Of a stretch of 64,000 nucleotides of DNA, positions 18,387-27,195 are shown piece by piece. The DNA lies in the NCBI RefSeq assembly GCF_018100785.1, contig NZ_JAGJEC010000001.1:1364001-1428000 (forward strand). The letters are read 5' to 3'. The notes under the pieces were generated by a model. It was not told the DNA's origin. It did not search any database and saw only the letters and a program-made list of their open reading frames with translations. Every line of letters starts with the position of its first letter. Within the stretch, counting starts at the first letter, position 1. A program made the translations under genes and the position numbers. The DNA comes from Maribacter sp. MMG018 (GTDB lineage Bacteria; Bacteroidota; Bacteroidia; Flavobacteriales; Flavobacteriaceae).

Positions 18387-18520
18387 TTTAAATTTAGTTT
18401 ACGTTCTTTTGAATTAGCAATAACAAAGTGGTATTCCGAAATAACGAAAAGCCTTTGCTATTTAGATGCTAAACTAATTTACCTTTATTCGTAAGTGTAC
18501 GATGTAAAGGGTTTTTAAGT

Positions 18521-18575
18521 GTCCTGAAAAAAGGACTTTCAATGAACTTGTTAAAATACCGAACTCGTTTCGGTA
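18521..18575 (-). other. rpsB upstream region with two hairpins
   Basis: Between the rpsI terminator and rpsB lie two inverted repeats: 18557-18563 with 18569-18575 (TACCGAA/TTCGGTA, followed by TTTT on the minus strand) and 18521-18525 with 18532-18536 (GTCCT/AGGAC). The ~200-bp region upstream of rpsB has no clear TAnnTTTG promoter. The hairpins could be a backup terminator for rpsI or part of an rpsB leader. Confidence 0.4.
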
Positions 18576-18589
18576 CGAAAAAAATATAA

Positions 18590-18619
18590 AGAAGCATCCG
18601 CCAATTGACGGATGCTTTA
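18590..18619 (-). terminator. Intrinsic terminator of rplM-rpsI
   Basis: GCATCCG (18594-18600) pairs with CGGATGC (18609-18615), extended by A/T pairs on both sides, 12 bp after the rpsI stop, with a T-rich tail on the minus strand. Confidence 0.75.
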
Positions 18620-18630
18620 AAAACTCTTGA

Positions 18631-19017
18631 TTAACGTTTAGAGAACTGGAATTTCTTACGGGCTTTCTTCTGACCGAATTTCTTACGTTCTACCATTCTT
18701 GGATCCCTGGTCAATAAACCTTCGGGCTTAAGAATTGTTCTGTTTTCGGCATCAACTTCGCACATTGCACGAGAAATGGCCAACCTGATAGCTTCAGCTT
18801 GCCCAGTGATACCTCCACCATATACGTTTACCTTAACGTCGTAATTGTCCGCTGTATCGGTAAGTGTAAATGGTTGCTTTACTTTATATTGTAAAGTCGC
18901 TGTTGGAAAATAATCGTTTAAATCTTTATTGTTTATAGTGATCGTTCCATTTCCTTGAGAAAGATAAACTCTGGCAACAGCCGTTTTTCTTCTACCTATT
19001 TTGTGAATTATTTCCAT
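18631..19017 (-). CDS. rpsI: 30S ribosomal protein S9
   Basis: 128 residues, typical S9. The N-terminal IGRRKTAVARVYLSQGNG signature is present. The basic C-terminal tail ends QFSKR; this tail reaches the P-site tRNA anticodon loop. The ATG overlaps the rplM stop as TAATG, so the two ribosomal proteins are translationally coupled in the universal rplM-rpsI order. Confidence 0.97.
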   Translation of the reverse strand: MEIIHKIGRRKTAVARVYLSQGNGTITINNKDLNDYFPTATLQYKVKQPFTLTDTADNYDVKVNVYGGGITGQAEAIRLAISRAMCEVDAENRTILKPEGLLTRDPRMVERKKFGQKKARKKFQFSKR

Positions 19018-19472
19018 TACTTAAGGTCTTTTATATTTACTGCAGTAGGTTTTTGAGCTTCTTGTCCGTGCTCAGGACCAACATAAACTTTTAAGTTTCT
19101 AAAAAGATCTGCTCCCAATCTGTTTTTTGGCAACATTCCTTTTACGGCTCTCTCAACAATGGATGCAGGATTTTTTTCCAACAACTCTTTTGCTGAAGTA
19201 TAACGCTGGCCGCCTGGGTAGCCCGTGTACCTTTGATACGTTTTGTCTGACCATTTGTTACCGCTCAAAGTAACTTTCTCAGCATTGATGACAATTACGT
19301 TGTCACCGCAATCAACATGTGGGGTAAAACTTGGTTTGTGTTTTCCTCTCAACAAATTAGCCACTTTAGAGGATAAACGACCTAGCGTTTCTCCTTCGGC
19401 ATCAACCAACAACCACTCTTTGCTTACGGTCGATTTATTGGCAGATATGGTTTTATAACTTAATGTATCCAC
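19017..19472 (-). CDS. rplM: 50S ribosomal protein L13
   Basis: 151 residues, with a GTG start codon. L13 binds 23S rRNA early in 50S assembly. Visible family motifs are WLLVDAEGETLGRLSSKVA, GDNVIVINAEKV and AVKGMLPKNRLG. The rare GTG start in a highly expressed gene, with a short leader of about 40 nt after a consensus promoter, may limit its expression or serve autoregulation. rpsI follows with a 1-nt overlap. Confidence 0.96.
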   Translation of the reverse strand: MDTLSYKTISANKSTVSKEWLLVDAEGETLGRLSSKVANLLRGKHKPSFTPHVDCGDNVIVINAEKVTLSGNKWSDKTYQRYTGYPGGQRYTSAKELLEKNPASIVERAVKGMLPKNRLGADLFRNLKVYVGPEHGQEAQKPTAVNIKDLK

Positions 19473-19521
19473 TGCTACTATATTTTAACTATTATTCTTT
19501 TCAATTCCGTGAAATGGGCTG

Positions 19522-19552
19522 CAAATGTACAACTATAAACTTGAATTGCAAA
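19522..19552 (-). promoter_or_regulatory. Promoter of rplM-rpsI
   Basis: Minus strand TTTG (19549-19552), 19-nt spacer, TACATTTG (19522-19529): a perfect Bacteroidota promoter. Transcription would start near 19515, about 43 nt before the GTG start. Confidence 0.75.
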
Positions 19553-19718
19553 TAGTTGTTTCTTATTATTTCCAGTTTTTTTTAAAGCCGGTCAATTCTA
19601 TAAATTCTTTCTGCCTATTTTTTTACTTATGACCGTTAAAAACCGAATAAAATACATTATTGTTGTAACAACCCTCCGTTTTTTAAGTCATTGAATTAAA
19701 TCAAAACTACGATCAATC

Positions 19719-22349
19719 ATGATAGACCGTCTTTGTATGGTGTTTATTTTAATGACATCCTTCAGTATTATTGGACAAAAAGATTCTGCAAACATAGTCA
19801 AAAGAACATATACAACGGCGGTATTGCCCCATGATATACATATTGTTATAGATGGGGATCTAAGTGATGATGGTTGGAATGTTGTGGAATGGGATGGTGG
19901 TTTTACGGTTTTTGATCCGAACAATGGCGAACCACCAAGTCAGCGAACTAAATTTAAAATAACCTATGATGATAGGTTTTTATATGTAGCGGTGCGCTGT
20001 TACGATAGTGTGCCTTCCAATATAGAGAAACGATTGGCCCGTAGAGATAATTTTGCGGGGGATTGGATAGAGATTAATATAGATAGTTATAATGATAAAC
20101 GAACAGGTTTTTCTTTTAATGTATCTGCCGCAGGGGTAAAGGGGGATGAGTTTATTTCTCGAAATGGAGATTATTGGGACGATAGTTGGAATCCTATTTG
20201 GTATACTGCCGCTAATATAGATGATGAAGGTTGGACGGCTGAAATGAAAATTCCCTTTAGTCAGTTGAAATTCGGTAAAAAGCAAGAACAGGTATGGGGG
20301 CTGCAATTAAATAGAAGATATTTTAGGGGTGAAGAGCGTTCGTTATGGCAGCCTATGCAAAGGGACGCCCCTGGGTGGGTAAGCGAATTCGGAATGTTGA
20401 AGGGGCTGATCGATATACAGCCACAAAAGCAGTTGGAGATTCAGCCATTTGTGGTAAATCAGTTCGATACCTATCCGGCGGAAGAAAATAATCCTTTTAG
20501 GGATGGTGATGATTTTCGGTTGAATGGAGGTTTAGATGCCAAAATAGGTATTACCAACGACCTTACGTTAGATTTGACCGTGAATCCCGATTTTGGACAG
20601 GTAGATGCCGACCCGGGAGCCATTGCTTTAGACGGGTTTCAAATTTTCTTTGAAGAAAGGCGCCCTTTTTTTATTGAGAACAAGAATATTTTCGATTACG
20701 AGTTCGCCGATGGTAACGATAATCTTTTTTATAGTAGACGAATTGGTAGGGATCCCCAAGGTTTTGTAGTTGGCAATGATGTTGGTTTTGTTGATCAACC
20801 CAAAAATTCCACTATTTTGGGTGCTGCCAAATTTTCGGGAAAAACAAAAAATGGATGGTCGTTAGGTTTGCTAGAAAGCGTAACGGGCAATATGTATGCG
20901 GAGGTACAAGATACTTTGGGGGGTAGAAGAAAGGAGTTGGTAGAGCCTTTGACCAATTATTTGGTGGGCAGGGTGCAGAAAGATTTTAACGACCGTAATT
21001 CTTTCGTTGGAGGCATTTTTACCGCTACCAATAGAAATTTGCCGGATAATTTAGACTTCTTAAGAAAGGAGGCTTATTCCGGCGGATTCGATTTTAGGCA
21101 TAGTTGGAAAGAAAGAAATTATTATTTGGAAGGTAATTTGGTCGGAAGCCATATTGTTGGTAGTGAAGAAGCCATTGAACGAACACAAAAAAGCATAACC
21201 CATTTGTTTCAAAGGGTAGATGCCGGCCATGTGGAAGTTGATTCGAACAGAACGTCGCTTTCCGGTACCGGGGGCAAATTGGAAGCTGGCAAGGCCGGAG
21301 GGGGAAATTGGCGCTATAATGGAGGCGTTATTTGGCGTTCTCCGGAATTGGAACTCAACGATGTAGGTTTTTTGAGACAGGCCGATGAAATTAAGCAATA
21401 TGCTAGTCTTAGGCGATTGTTTTTAAGGCCTACCAATTTTTTTAGAACGGCGCAAATGGAATTGGAGCAGTATACCACCTATGATTTTGAGGGGAACTAT
21501 AATAGAATTCAATACGAGTTTCAGGGTTTTATAAACTATAAGAACAATTGGTGGACAGAGGTGGGTGCGGCCCATAAACCCAGAATATACTCTAATACGG
21601 TACTAAGGGGAGGACCTCGATGGCGATGGTCCGAAGAGAATTTTTGGTATTTGTTTTTTGGTTCCGATGCGAGAAAAAAATTCAATTTCACCCTTGGTTA
21701 TGTAAATAGTCAAGCGGCGGAAGATAACTTTTCGTTGGTTCGTTATGTATTGCGTTTTAATTATCAGCCATTTGATGCTTTTAGTCTTTCTGTTTCTTCC
21801 GAGTATGAAGAGAATCCGAATAAGACCCAATATGTAATGGAGGCTAGTTTTAATAATACGCCAAGGTACGTTACGGCCAATATAGATCAGCGAACCTTTA
21901 ATACTTCCATACGGTTCAATTATAGTTTAAACTCCAATCTGTCTATTCAGTATTATGGTGAACCATTTATATCAAGGGGAACCTATACCGATTTTAATTA
22001 TGTGGAAGATCCTATTGCCGAAAAACTTAAAGACAGGGTCACGTTGTATTCCGATGGCCAAATCTCTAGAATAAATGGGGGAAGTTCATATATGGTCGAT
22101 GAAGATATAGATGGTGTTACCGATTATGAAATAGAGGATCCTGATTTTTCATATGTTCAATTTAGGTCTAATTTGGTTTTAAGGTGGGAATATGTTCCCG
22201 GATCCGAGATTTTCTTGGTCTGGTCACAAGGCGTGGTCGGTTTCGGGGATCCTACAGAGACTTTGGGGAGAAATCTGGACAATCAGATTCTTGGGCAAAA
22301 AAAGGAGAACACCTTTCTTTTAAAGGCTACCTATCGTTTTATACTTTAA
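19719..22349 (+). CDS. DUF5916 / CBM9-like outer-membrane protein
   Basis: 876 residues with a signal peptide (cleavage near residue 20). A carbohydrate-binding-module-family-9-like sandwich spans about 38-225 (VIDGDLSDDGWNVVEW, FSQLKFG). The long rest matches the DUF5916 type: repeated aromatic beta-strands, the conserved FFEERRPFFIENKNIF segment, and a last strand ending YRFIL, as in outer-membrane barrels. This family is widespread in Bacteroidota with unknown function; binding a glycan or acting as a surface channel is inference. No SusC/SusD or glycoside hydrolase lies beside it. No consensus promoter was seen in the 246-bp gap before it. Confidence 0.8.
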   Translation: MIDRLCMVFILMTSFSIIGQKDSANIVKRTYTTAVLPHDIHIVIDGDLSDDGWNVVEWDGGFTVFDPNNGEPPSQRTKFKITYDDRFLYVAVRCYDSVPSNIEKRLARRDNFAGDWIEINIDSYNDKRTGFSFNVSAAGVKGDEFISRNGDYWDDSWNPIWYTAANIDDEGWTAEMKIPFSQLKFGKKQEQVWGLQLNRRYFRGEERSLWQPMQRDAPGWVSEFGMLKGLIDIQPQKQLEIQPFVVNQFDTYPAEENNPFRDGDDFRLNGGLDAKIGITNDLTLDLTVNPDFGQVDADPGAIALDGFQIFFEERRPFFIENKNIFDYEFADGNDNLFYSRRIGRDPQGFVVGNDVGFVDQPKNSTILGAAKFSGKTKNGWSLGLLESVTGNMYAEVQDTLGGRRKELVEPLTNYLVGRVQKDFNDRNSFVGGIFTATNRNLPDNLDFLRKEAYSGGFDFRHSWKERNYYLEGNLVGSHIVGSEEAIERTQKSITHLFQRVDAGHVEVDSNRTSLSGTGGKLEAGKAGGGNWRYNGGVIWRSPELELNDVGFLRQADEIKQYASLRRLFLRPTNFFRTAQMELEQYTTYDFEGNYNRIQYEFQGFINYKNNWWTEVGAAHKPRIYSNTVLRGGPRWRWSEENFWYLFFGSDARKKFNFTLGYVNSQAAEDNFSLVRYVLRFNYQPFDAFSLSVSSEYEENPNKTQYVMEASFNNTPRYVTANIDQRTFNTSIRFNYSLNSNLSIQYYGEPFISRGTYTDFNYVEDPIAEKLKDRVTLYSDGQISRINGGSSYMVDEDIDGVTDYEIEDPDFSYVQFRSNLVLRWEYVPGSEIFLVWSQGVVGFGDPTETLGRNLDNQILGQKKENTFLLKATYRFIL

Positions 22350-22470
22350 GCCTTCTTTACCTGTAATGGAAGCATGGTTTTATCATGATAGAATAATTGC
22401 ATGGTGCGGTTCTAGAAAATATAACGGCTCTTTTTTCGTTGTATCTATTTAATAACCAAAACTTACGATT

Positions 22471-22971
22471 ATGAAATTCAACATATTTTTGTTTTTAACG
22501 ACGGTATTCTTTCTGAGTTCTTGTAGTTCTGATAAAGACGAAACCCCCGAGATAGATTCTTCTACACAAATTGAAGGAACTTGGGATGCGACCGCATTAA
22601 GAATAGACGAAGACAATGCTAGTGACGATGCAAAGTTCGGTCAGCAGATTCTTGAGTTTTTGACCAATAAAGATTGTTATATAATTACCCTTACCTTTAA
22701 TGGGGATATGGCCGTTACAGCTGAAAATTCATCTAATTATTTAGAAATAAACGCTACCGATTCCGGTTTAGATGTTCCGTGCCCAACAGAATCGGACACA
22801 GAGTCCAGCGTCTACACTTATGATGGTAGTATATTGACTATTGTAGATGAAGATGGTGAAACTGTGGAAGTGAATGTTAGTATAGACGGTGATATTATGG
22901 TCGTTGATGCGGCAGATTTGGATATACCTAATTTTGACGATAGCGGAGAACTCATATTTATGAGAAGATAA
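22471..22971 (+). CDS. Small lipoprotein, lipocalin-like
   Basis: 166 residues. The signal ends in lipobox LSSCSS (Cys18), followed by an acidic Ser/Asp linker that often marks surface export of Bacteroidota lipoproteins. The body begins with IEGTWDATALRI, the GTW motif typical of lipocalin-like beta-barrels in this phylum, and contains two Cys (about 70 and 111). It is strongly acidic. No substrate is evident. It lies 121 bp after the DUF5916 gene, and no terminator is visible between them. Confidence 0.7.
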   Translation: MKFNIFLFLTTVFFLSSCSSDKDETPEIDSSTQIEGTWDATALRIDEDNASDDAKFGQQILEFLTNKDCYIITLTFNGDMAVTAENSSNYLEINATDSGLDVPCPTESDTESSVYTYDGSILTIVDEDGETVEVNVSIDGDIMVVDAADLDIPNFDDSGELIFMRR

Positions 22972-23016
22972 GCGTTCTAGAGCGTTCCGACCCTTTTTAA
23001 GTCAAACTTTAAGTGT

Positions 23017-23352
23017 TTATTTTTTTATGAACTTTTTGCGTATAGATTGTTCCTCTGAATGGATGGTAAGCATATAAACACCGTTGTCTATATGGGCTAT
23101 GGGTATGTTCAATGCATTGTTTTTTATTTCCCAATGATAATTTAAAATGGGTTTGCCGTAAGCATCTGAAATTAAAATGGAAGCTTTGGGGGTATTTTGA
23201 AGTCCCAGAACATTAATTACTGTGGTGGCAGGGTTCGGAAAAAGTTTTACGTTTTCTGTTAGGGTAGAATTGGATAGGGCTCCGTTGGATTGTGAATTGG
23301 CAAGCGTTATTATGCCAATCATAAAAACCACTAAGACCGTTATCTTTTTCAT
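23017..23352 (-). CDS. Stand-alone type IX secretion sorting-domain protein
   Basis: 111 residues: a Sec signal peptide (about 1-20, cleavage near ANSQS), a 12-residue linker, and then only a type A T9SS C-terminal domain. Hallmarks are LFPNPATTVINV, a central DAYGKPI turn, the GVYMLTIHS strand and a basic end (KKFIKK). There is no passenger domain. Its domain resembles the C-terminus of the LRR protein encoded 1 kb upstream on the same strand. It may be a small secreted or surface-attached peptide, a decoy/regulator of the sorting machinery, or a remnant of a larger gene. Confidence 0.75.
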   Translation of the reverse strand: MKKITVLVVFMIGIITLANSQSNGALSNSTLTENVKLFPNPATTVINVLGLQNTPKASILISDAYGKPILNYHWEIKNNALNIPIAHIDNGVYMLTIHSEEQSIRKKFIKK

Positions 23353-23476
23353 TGTATCTCACTTAACCGTAAAGGCTTATTAATACAACGTTGAGTTTTT
23401 TCGTTTTAGTCTGGCTTTGGCAACGATTTAACATTTTTCTGAAAAAATTGAGGAAAAATTTGGTTTCCGGCAAAAA

Positions 23477-23507
23477 CAAAAAGGCACCTTTTTAGGTGCC
23501 TTTTTTA
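23477..23507 (-). terminator. Intrinsic terminator of the LRR-FN3 operon
   Basis: AAAAGGCACCT (23479-23489) pairs with AGGTGCCTTTT (23494-23504), 25 bp after the FN3 gene stop. It separates that operon from the stand-alone sorting-domain gene. Confidence 0.8.
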
Positions 23508-23529
23508 GGTTATGGAATGCTTAGTTTTT

Positions 23530-24204
23530 CTAATATTCAAATACCTTAAGGCTTGTAGAGGTATTGTTGTTATTGTCGCGAGAAATTACTTTAACGGTGT
23601 ACTCGGTTCCGCTGGTTATAGCATAGCTATTAATGGACGTATCTTCCGTGTTTTCTAGTAAAAGCTCCAAGTTGTCACTTTTTCCGACATAAACATCGTA
23701 GTTTTTTAGGTCGTTGTCCAGATCTTCGGCCGTCCATGAAATCTTAACGGTATTATCGTTGTTGTCTTCAATGGTAATGTTGGCCGGAAAAGGAGCATAG
23801 TTGTCCACTGCGATACCCTCTGAGTAAAAATTCCATTGCTCGCTCTTTTTGCTCTGATCTCCGAAAATGGCGGTCACTGTCCATGAAAATTGTGTGTTCT
23901 TTGGCAGTGTTACCGTTTTTTCGGTGGTTGTACTAGAGGTGTTTATAACATTTCCTGAGTCCTGATTTGTAATCTGGATCTCGTAAGAGGTGGCATTTTT
24001 CGCTGTTGACCATAAAAACTCGATAGAGGTTTCACTGGTGCCTACGTCGGTGCCTTCCGTACAAACTAAGTTGTTATCGGGAAAAATAAGGTTAAAGTCG
24101 CCTAGCTCGTTTGTTCCATTGTTGGGTTCTGGAGAATCGCTATCGCTACCGCCACATGAACTTAACAAGATGAGGCCTATAAATAATTTTATCGCTGTTT
24201 TCAT
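23530..24204 (-). CDS. Fibronectin type III lipoprotein
   Basis: 224 residues. The lipoprotein signal has lipobox LSSCGG (Cys17) followed by an acidic Ser/Asp/Glu linker. Two FN3-like beta sandwiches follow. The first (about 45-125) includes FLWSTAKNATSYEIQITN, the second (about 135-220) includes ISWTAEDLDNDLKNYDVYVG. No enzyme domain is present. The ATG overlaps the stop of the LRR gene (ATGA), so the two are coupled and were probably meant to be made together: a cell-anchored binding protein alongside a T9SS-secreted LRR protein. Confidence 0.78.
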   Translation of the reverse strand: MKTAIKLFIGLILLSSCGGSDSDSPEPNNGTNELGDFNLIFPDNNLVCTEGTDVGTSETSIEFLWSTAKNATSYEIQITNQDSGNVINTSSTTTEKTVTLPKNTQFSWTVTAIFGDQSKKSEQWNFYSEGIAVDNYAPFPANITIEDNNDNTVKISWTAEDLDNDLKNYDVYVGKSDNLELLLENTEDTSINSYAITSGTEYTVKVISRDNNNNTSTSLKVFEY

Positions 24205-26975
24205 TTTTTGATAAGTTTTGTTTGAACGTCTTGTTCCTTAGATTTAATATTGATGTAGTAAAGGCCTGTGGGCAACTCTGTAACGGGTACTTTAAGACTT
24301 CCGTTTTCTATAGGAAGTGTAAGTGACTTCAATAGATTGCCGCCCGTATTGGTTATAGAAATAGTTGCTTTGTCAGAATTCTTCAGTCCGATAATATTGG
24401 CCTCGTCCGCAGTTACCGGGTTCGGGGAAACCATTGCATGGTTTAGAACGTACGTTTCTTCATATTCTCCTTGGCAACTTTTATCGGTTTTGGCAAGAAT
24501 GGTATTCACTCCTTTTTCTAGTTCAAAGGTTAATTCATGAATACCCGTATCGTTAAAAGAGTAATTGAGTTCTTTATTGTTTACCCTAACGGTGTAATTT
24601 TTGCTTCCAGATACAACAAGCTTTGCAGTTTTGTTCTTTTCGTTTACAACTGCCTTACCAGAGGTAAAAGCTTCCGGACTATTTATATTTACCGAAGAGC
24701 AACGTTCAAAATTAGGAGTATTGGGCATGTAGACACATACGTTATAGGTGCCTTGGGCCAAGCCTGATATTTTAAGGCCTTCGGTGGTGTCAATGTCGGA
24801 GAAGGTCTCGTTAAAAGAATCTCCTTCGACTACAACTTGGTAATCATATGCCTTATCAAAAGAGATGGTTATTTCCCCGTTGTCGGTATCTTCACATGAA
24901 GTACTGGTAGTCAAAATCTGAATATCGTCGTTCTGTGAAACTAGAATGTTGACTGCGTTTGTTTCTAGGGTAAGCCCAGGCACATTAGGGTTGGTGATCG
25001 TGCATATGTACGATCCAGAATCATCTTCTGAAATATCGCTTAGGTTTAATGTGTTTGAATCTTGTCCGCTTAAAATGGACCCGTCTTTTTTCCATTGGTA
25101 TATGTTATTTTCACTTTCGGTATTGGTAACCTGAAGTTGAAAATTTGACCCTTTGTCTACAATAAAAGATTCTCCTAGGTCTATATTTCTTTGTGGGTCA
25201 TAATCTAAATCTACACTGTTTGTGTCGTAAGTGGCAATTACATTTTCAATGTTCTTAAAGTTGAAATTGTTACCATAGATATTTACGTCCGCCCCGGTGA
25301 CACTGATCACGGGTATGTCTCCTGATAGATAGTTATAGCTTAGACCTAGAACAAGCAAGTTTGTTAGGCTTTCGAAAGACGCGGGTATCTGTCCGCTGAT
25401 TTTATTGTCATGGGCCTGGAATATGGTAAGTTCTGTAAGAGCGTCAAAAACATCTGGAAGCGCCCCCGTAATATTCCCGTTTCTGGCTTCGAAAACCTTT
25501 AGTTTGGTCAGGTTTTGAATTTCTGTAGGTATAGGCCAAGGATCGAGTGATGTTAGTTTTTCTACTTTCAGGGTAGTTAAATTAGTAAGATTCCATATTT
25601 CGGAAGGAAACGAGCCACTGAAATCGTTAGAATCTAGATAAAGGGTTTTAAGATTCGTTAGATTTCCTATTTGCGATGAAATCTGTCCCGAAAATTCATT
25701 GTGGGATAGGGTTAAATTTTCCAAAGAAGTAATATCCCATAATACATCTGGCAGTTCTCCCGAAAAATTGTTGTAACCCAAACTTAAGGTTTTTAGATTG
25801 GTGAGTCCGCTGAAAGAACTGGGTATTGTGCCAGTAATATCATTGGATGATACGTTCAGTTCGTTCAATGTAAAAAGGTTTCCCAGCTCTTGGGGAATTT
25901 CACCTGAAATACTATTATTTGACAAGTTTATTGATTTGATAGATGCTAGATCCCCCAGTTCTTTTGGAATACTGCCATTAAGCTGATTGTCCCTAAGATT
26001 AATAGTTTCCAAGGTGTTTAAATTGCTTATCGAAGACGGAATGGATCCTGTAAACTGGTTGCCGTCAAGGAATATTTCTCTTATCGAGGTTAACTGATCT
26101 ATGTTGTTGGAAATTTCTCCTGATAAATCGTTCTGTTTTAGATTGATGACCTCTAGGTTGGTTAATTCAAAAAGCGCTTCTGGAATCTCCCCCTCAATAG
26201 CATTTGCAGGAAGGTTAAAGTCTTCTAAATAAGTAAGGTCACCAATTTCGGATGGTATTGTTCCAGTAAGATTATTGTCTGGTAATACCAAATAGCGGAC
26301 CCTGTTTTCTGAGTTTAGCGTTACACCGAACCAAGTGCTCATATCAGCGCTTAGGTCCCAAGGGGTAGTCCAATTGTCGCCGTTCGTAGCATTGTAAAAT
26401 GCCACCAAGGCGTCTCTGTCCGTATTGGTACTGGTAGTTTTTTCGGTAATAACGGCATTGTCCAAAATAATCTCCGCACTTGCAGAAGCGCCTGTTATGG
26501 TAATGTCAAAATTATGGGTAGCGTCATAAGAGGATGTAAATTCATAGCTTAAAGTCAGCCATTCACCCGAATTTAAGTTAGATGCAAACTCTTCGTCTTC
26601 AAGATAAAAGTCATCTCTTAGAAGGGTTGCCTTAATTTTTGTGATCGATCCTGTTACAATCTTGTAATCAAATGAAATGGAGTAGGTTTTGTCCTTTTCA
26701 AAAGTAAGGTCGTTCGATGGTGTTGCGGCGCTCAATTGAGCAAAGTACCCACTACTACCACTTCTGTTGGTCTGTAGTTTTACCGCATAGTCGCCATCAG
26801 TGGCGTCTGTAACCTTGGCTCTGGTTGTTTGGTAATGAATATACCAATCATCAAAATTTTCTGAAGCAACCGTAAATGAGCTTTCAAAACTGGGATTCTT
26901 TAAAAGATTGGTCTGTGCGTAACCGAATAAAGAAAACAGTAAGAAAATTAGGGGAACTAAGTAAATTTTCTTCAT
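24201..26975 (-). CDS. T9SS-secreted leucine-rich-repeat protein with CBM-like and Ig-like domains
   Basis: 924 residues. Order: signal peptide (1-20); jelly-roll CBM4/9-like domain (about 21-178, NLLKNPSFE start); LRR cap (DRDALVAFYNATNGDNW, about 187-202); about 14 plant-type LRRs of ~24 residues (LxxNxLTGxIPxxIGxL, about 225-565); Ig-like domain (about 620-690, YQWKKDGS with DSGSYICTITN); acidic beta domains; type A T9SS sorting domain (about 850-924, VSPNPVTADEANII, ending KLIKK). Such proteins are displayed on the cell surface or released. Adhesion or polysaccharide binding is the likely role; the ligand is unknown. An FN3 lipoprotein gene overlaps its stop. Confidence 0.88.
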   Translation of the reverse strand: MKKIYLVPLIFLLFSLFGYAQTNLLKNPSFESSFTVASENFDDWYIHYQTTRAKVTDATDGDYAVKLQTNRSGSSGYFAQLSAATPSNDLTFEKDKTYSISFDYKIVTGSITKIKATLLRDDFYLEDEEFASNLNSGEWLTLSYEFTSSYDATHNFDITITGASASAEIILDNAVITEKTTSTNTDRDALVAFYNATNGDNWTTPWDLSADMSTWFGVTLNSENRVRYLVLPDNNLTGTIPSEIGDLTYLEDFNLPANAIEGEIPEALFELTNLEVINLKQNDLSGEISNNIDQLTSIREIFLDGNQFTGSIPSSISNLNTLETINLRDNQLNGSIPKELGDLASIKSINLSNNSISGEIPQELGNLFTLNELNVSSNDITGTIPSSFSGLTNLKTLSLGYNNFSGELPDVLWDITSLENLTLSHNEFSGQISSQIGNLTNLKTLYLDSNDFSGSFPSEIWNLTNLTTLKVEKLTSLDPWPIPTEIQNLTKLKVFEARNGNITGALPDVFDALTELTIFQAHDNKISGQIPASFESLTNLLVLGLSYNYLSGDIPVISVTGADVNIYGNNFNFKNIENVIATYDTNSVDLDYDPQRNIDLGESFIVDKGSNFQLQVTNTESENNIYQWKKDGSILSGQDSNTLNLSDISEDDSGSYICTITNPNVPGLTLETNAVNILVSQNDDIQILTTSTSCEDTDNGEITISFDKAYDYQVVVEGDSFNETFSDIDTTEGLKISGLAQGTYNVCVYMPNTPNFERCSSVNINSPEAFTSGKAVVNEKNKTAKLVVSGSKNYTVRVNNKELNYSFNDTGIHELTFELEKGVNTILAKTDKSCQGEYEETYVLNHAMVSPNPVTADEANIIGLKNSDKATISITNTGGNLLKSLTLPIENGSLKVPVTELPTGLYYINIKSKEQDVQTKLIKK

Positions 26976-27007
26976 AAAAAGTATGTTGTTGATTAAATTA
27001 TGTGGGA

Positions 27008-27041
27008 TAAATATAATTGGTCAAATAATTTTTTTAACAAA
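27008..27041 (-). promoter_or_regulatory. Candidate promoter of the LRR-FN3 operon
   Basis: Minus strand TTTG (27038-27041), 22-nt spacer, TATATTTA (27008-27015; one mismatch to TAnnTTTG), about 33 nt before the ATG. The surrounding 220 bp is very AT-rich and holds nothing else I recognise. Confidence 0.35.
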
Positions 27042-27195
27042 ATTTTCGATGAAATTTAAAAAATTATTTGGTCTTGTTATTAATTTTTAAATACCAAGAT
27101 CTATATTTAAAAAAGTGCTAAATACGTTGTTTTCTTATCCTAAAAGTTTGAAAATAGGTGGTAAAATAGTATGTGTAAAAAGATGGGGTGCCGAC

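Noticed and set aside
25270..26310. 72-bp periodicity in the LRR gene as a DNA repeat array
   Set aside because: The periodicity follows the protein repeats; DNA copies have diverged and show no recent tandem duplication.
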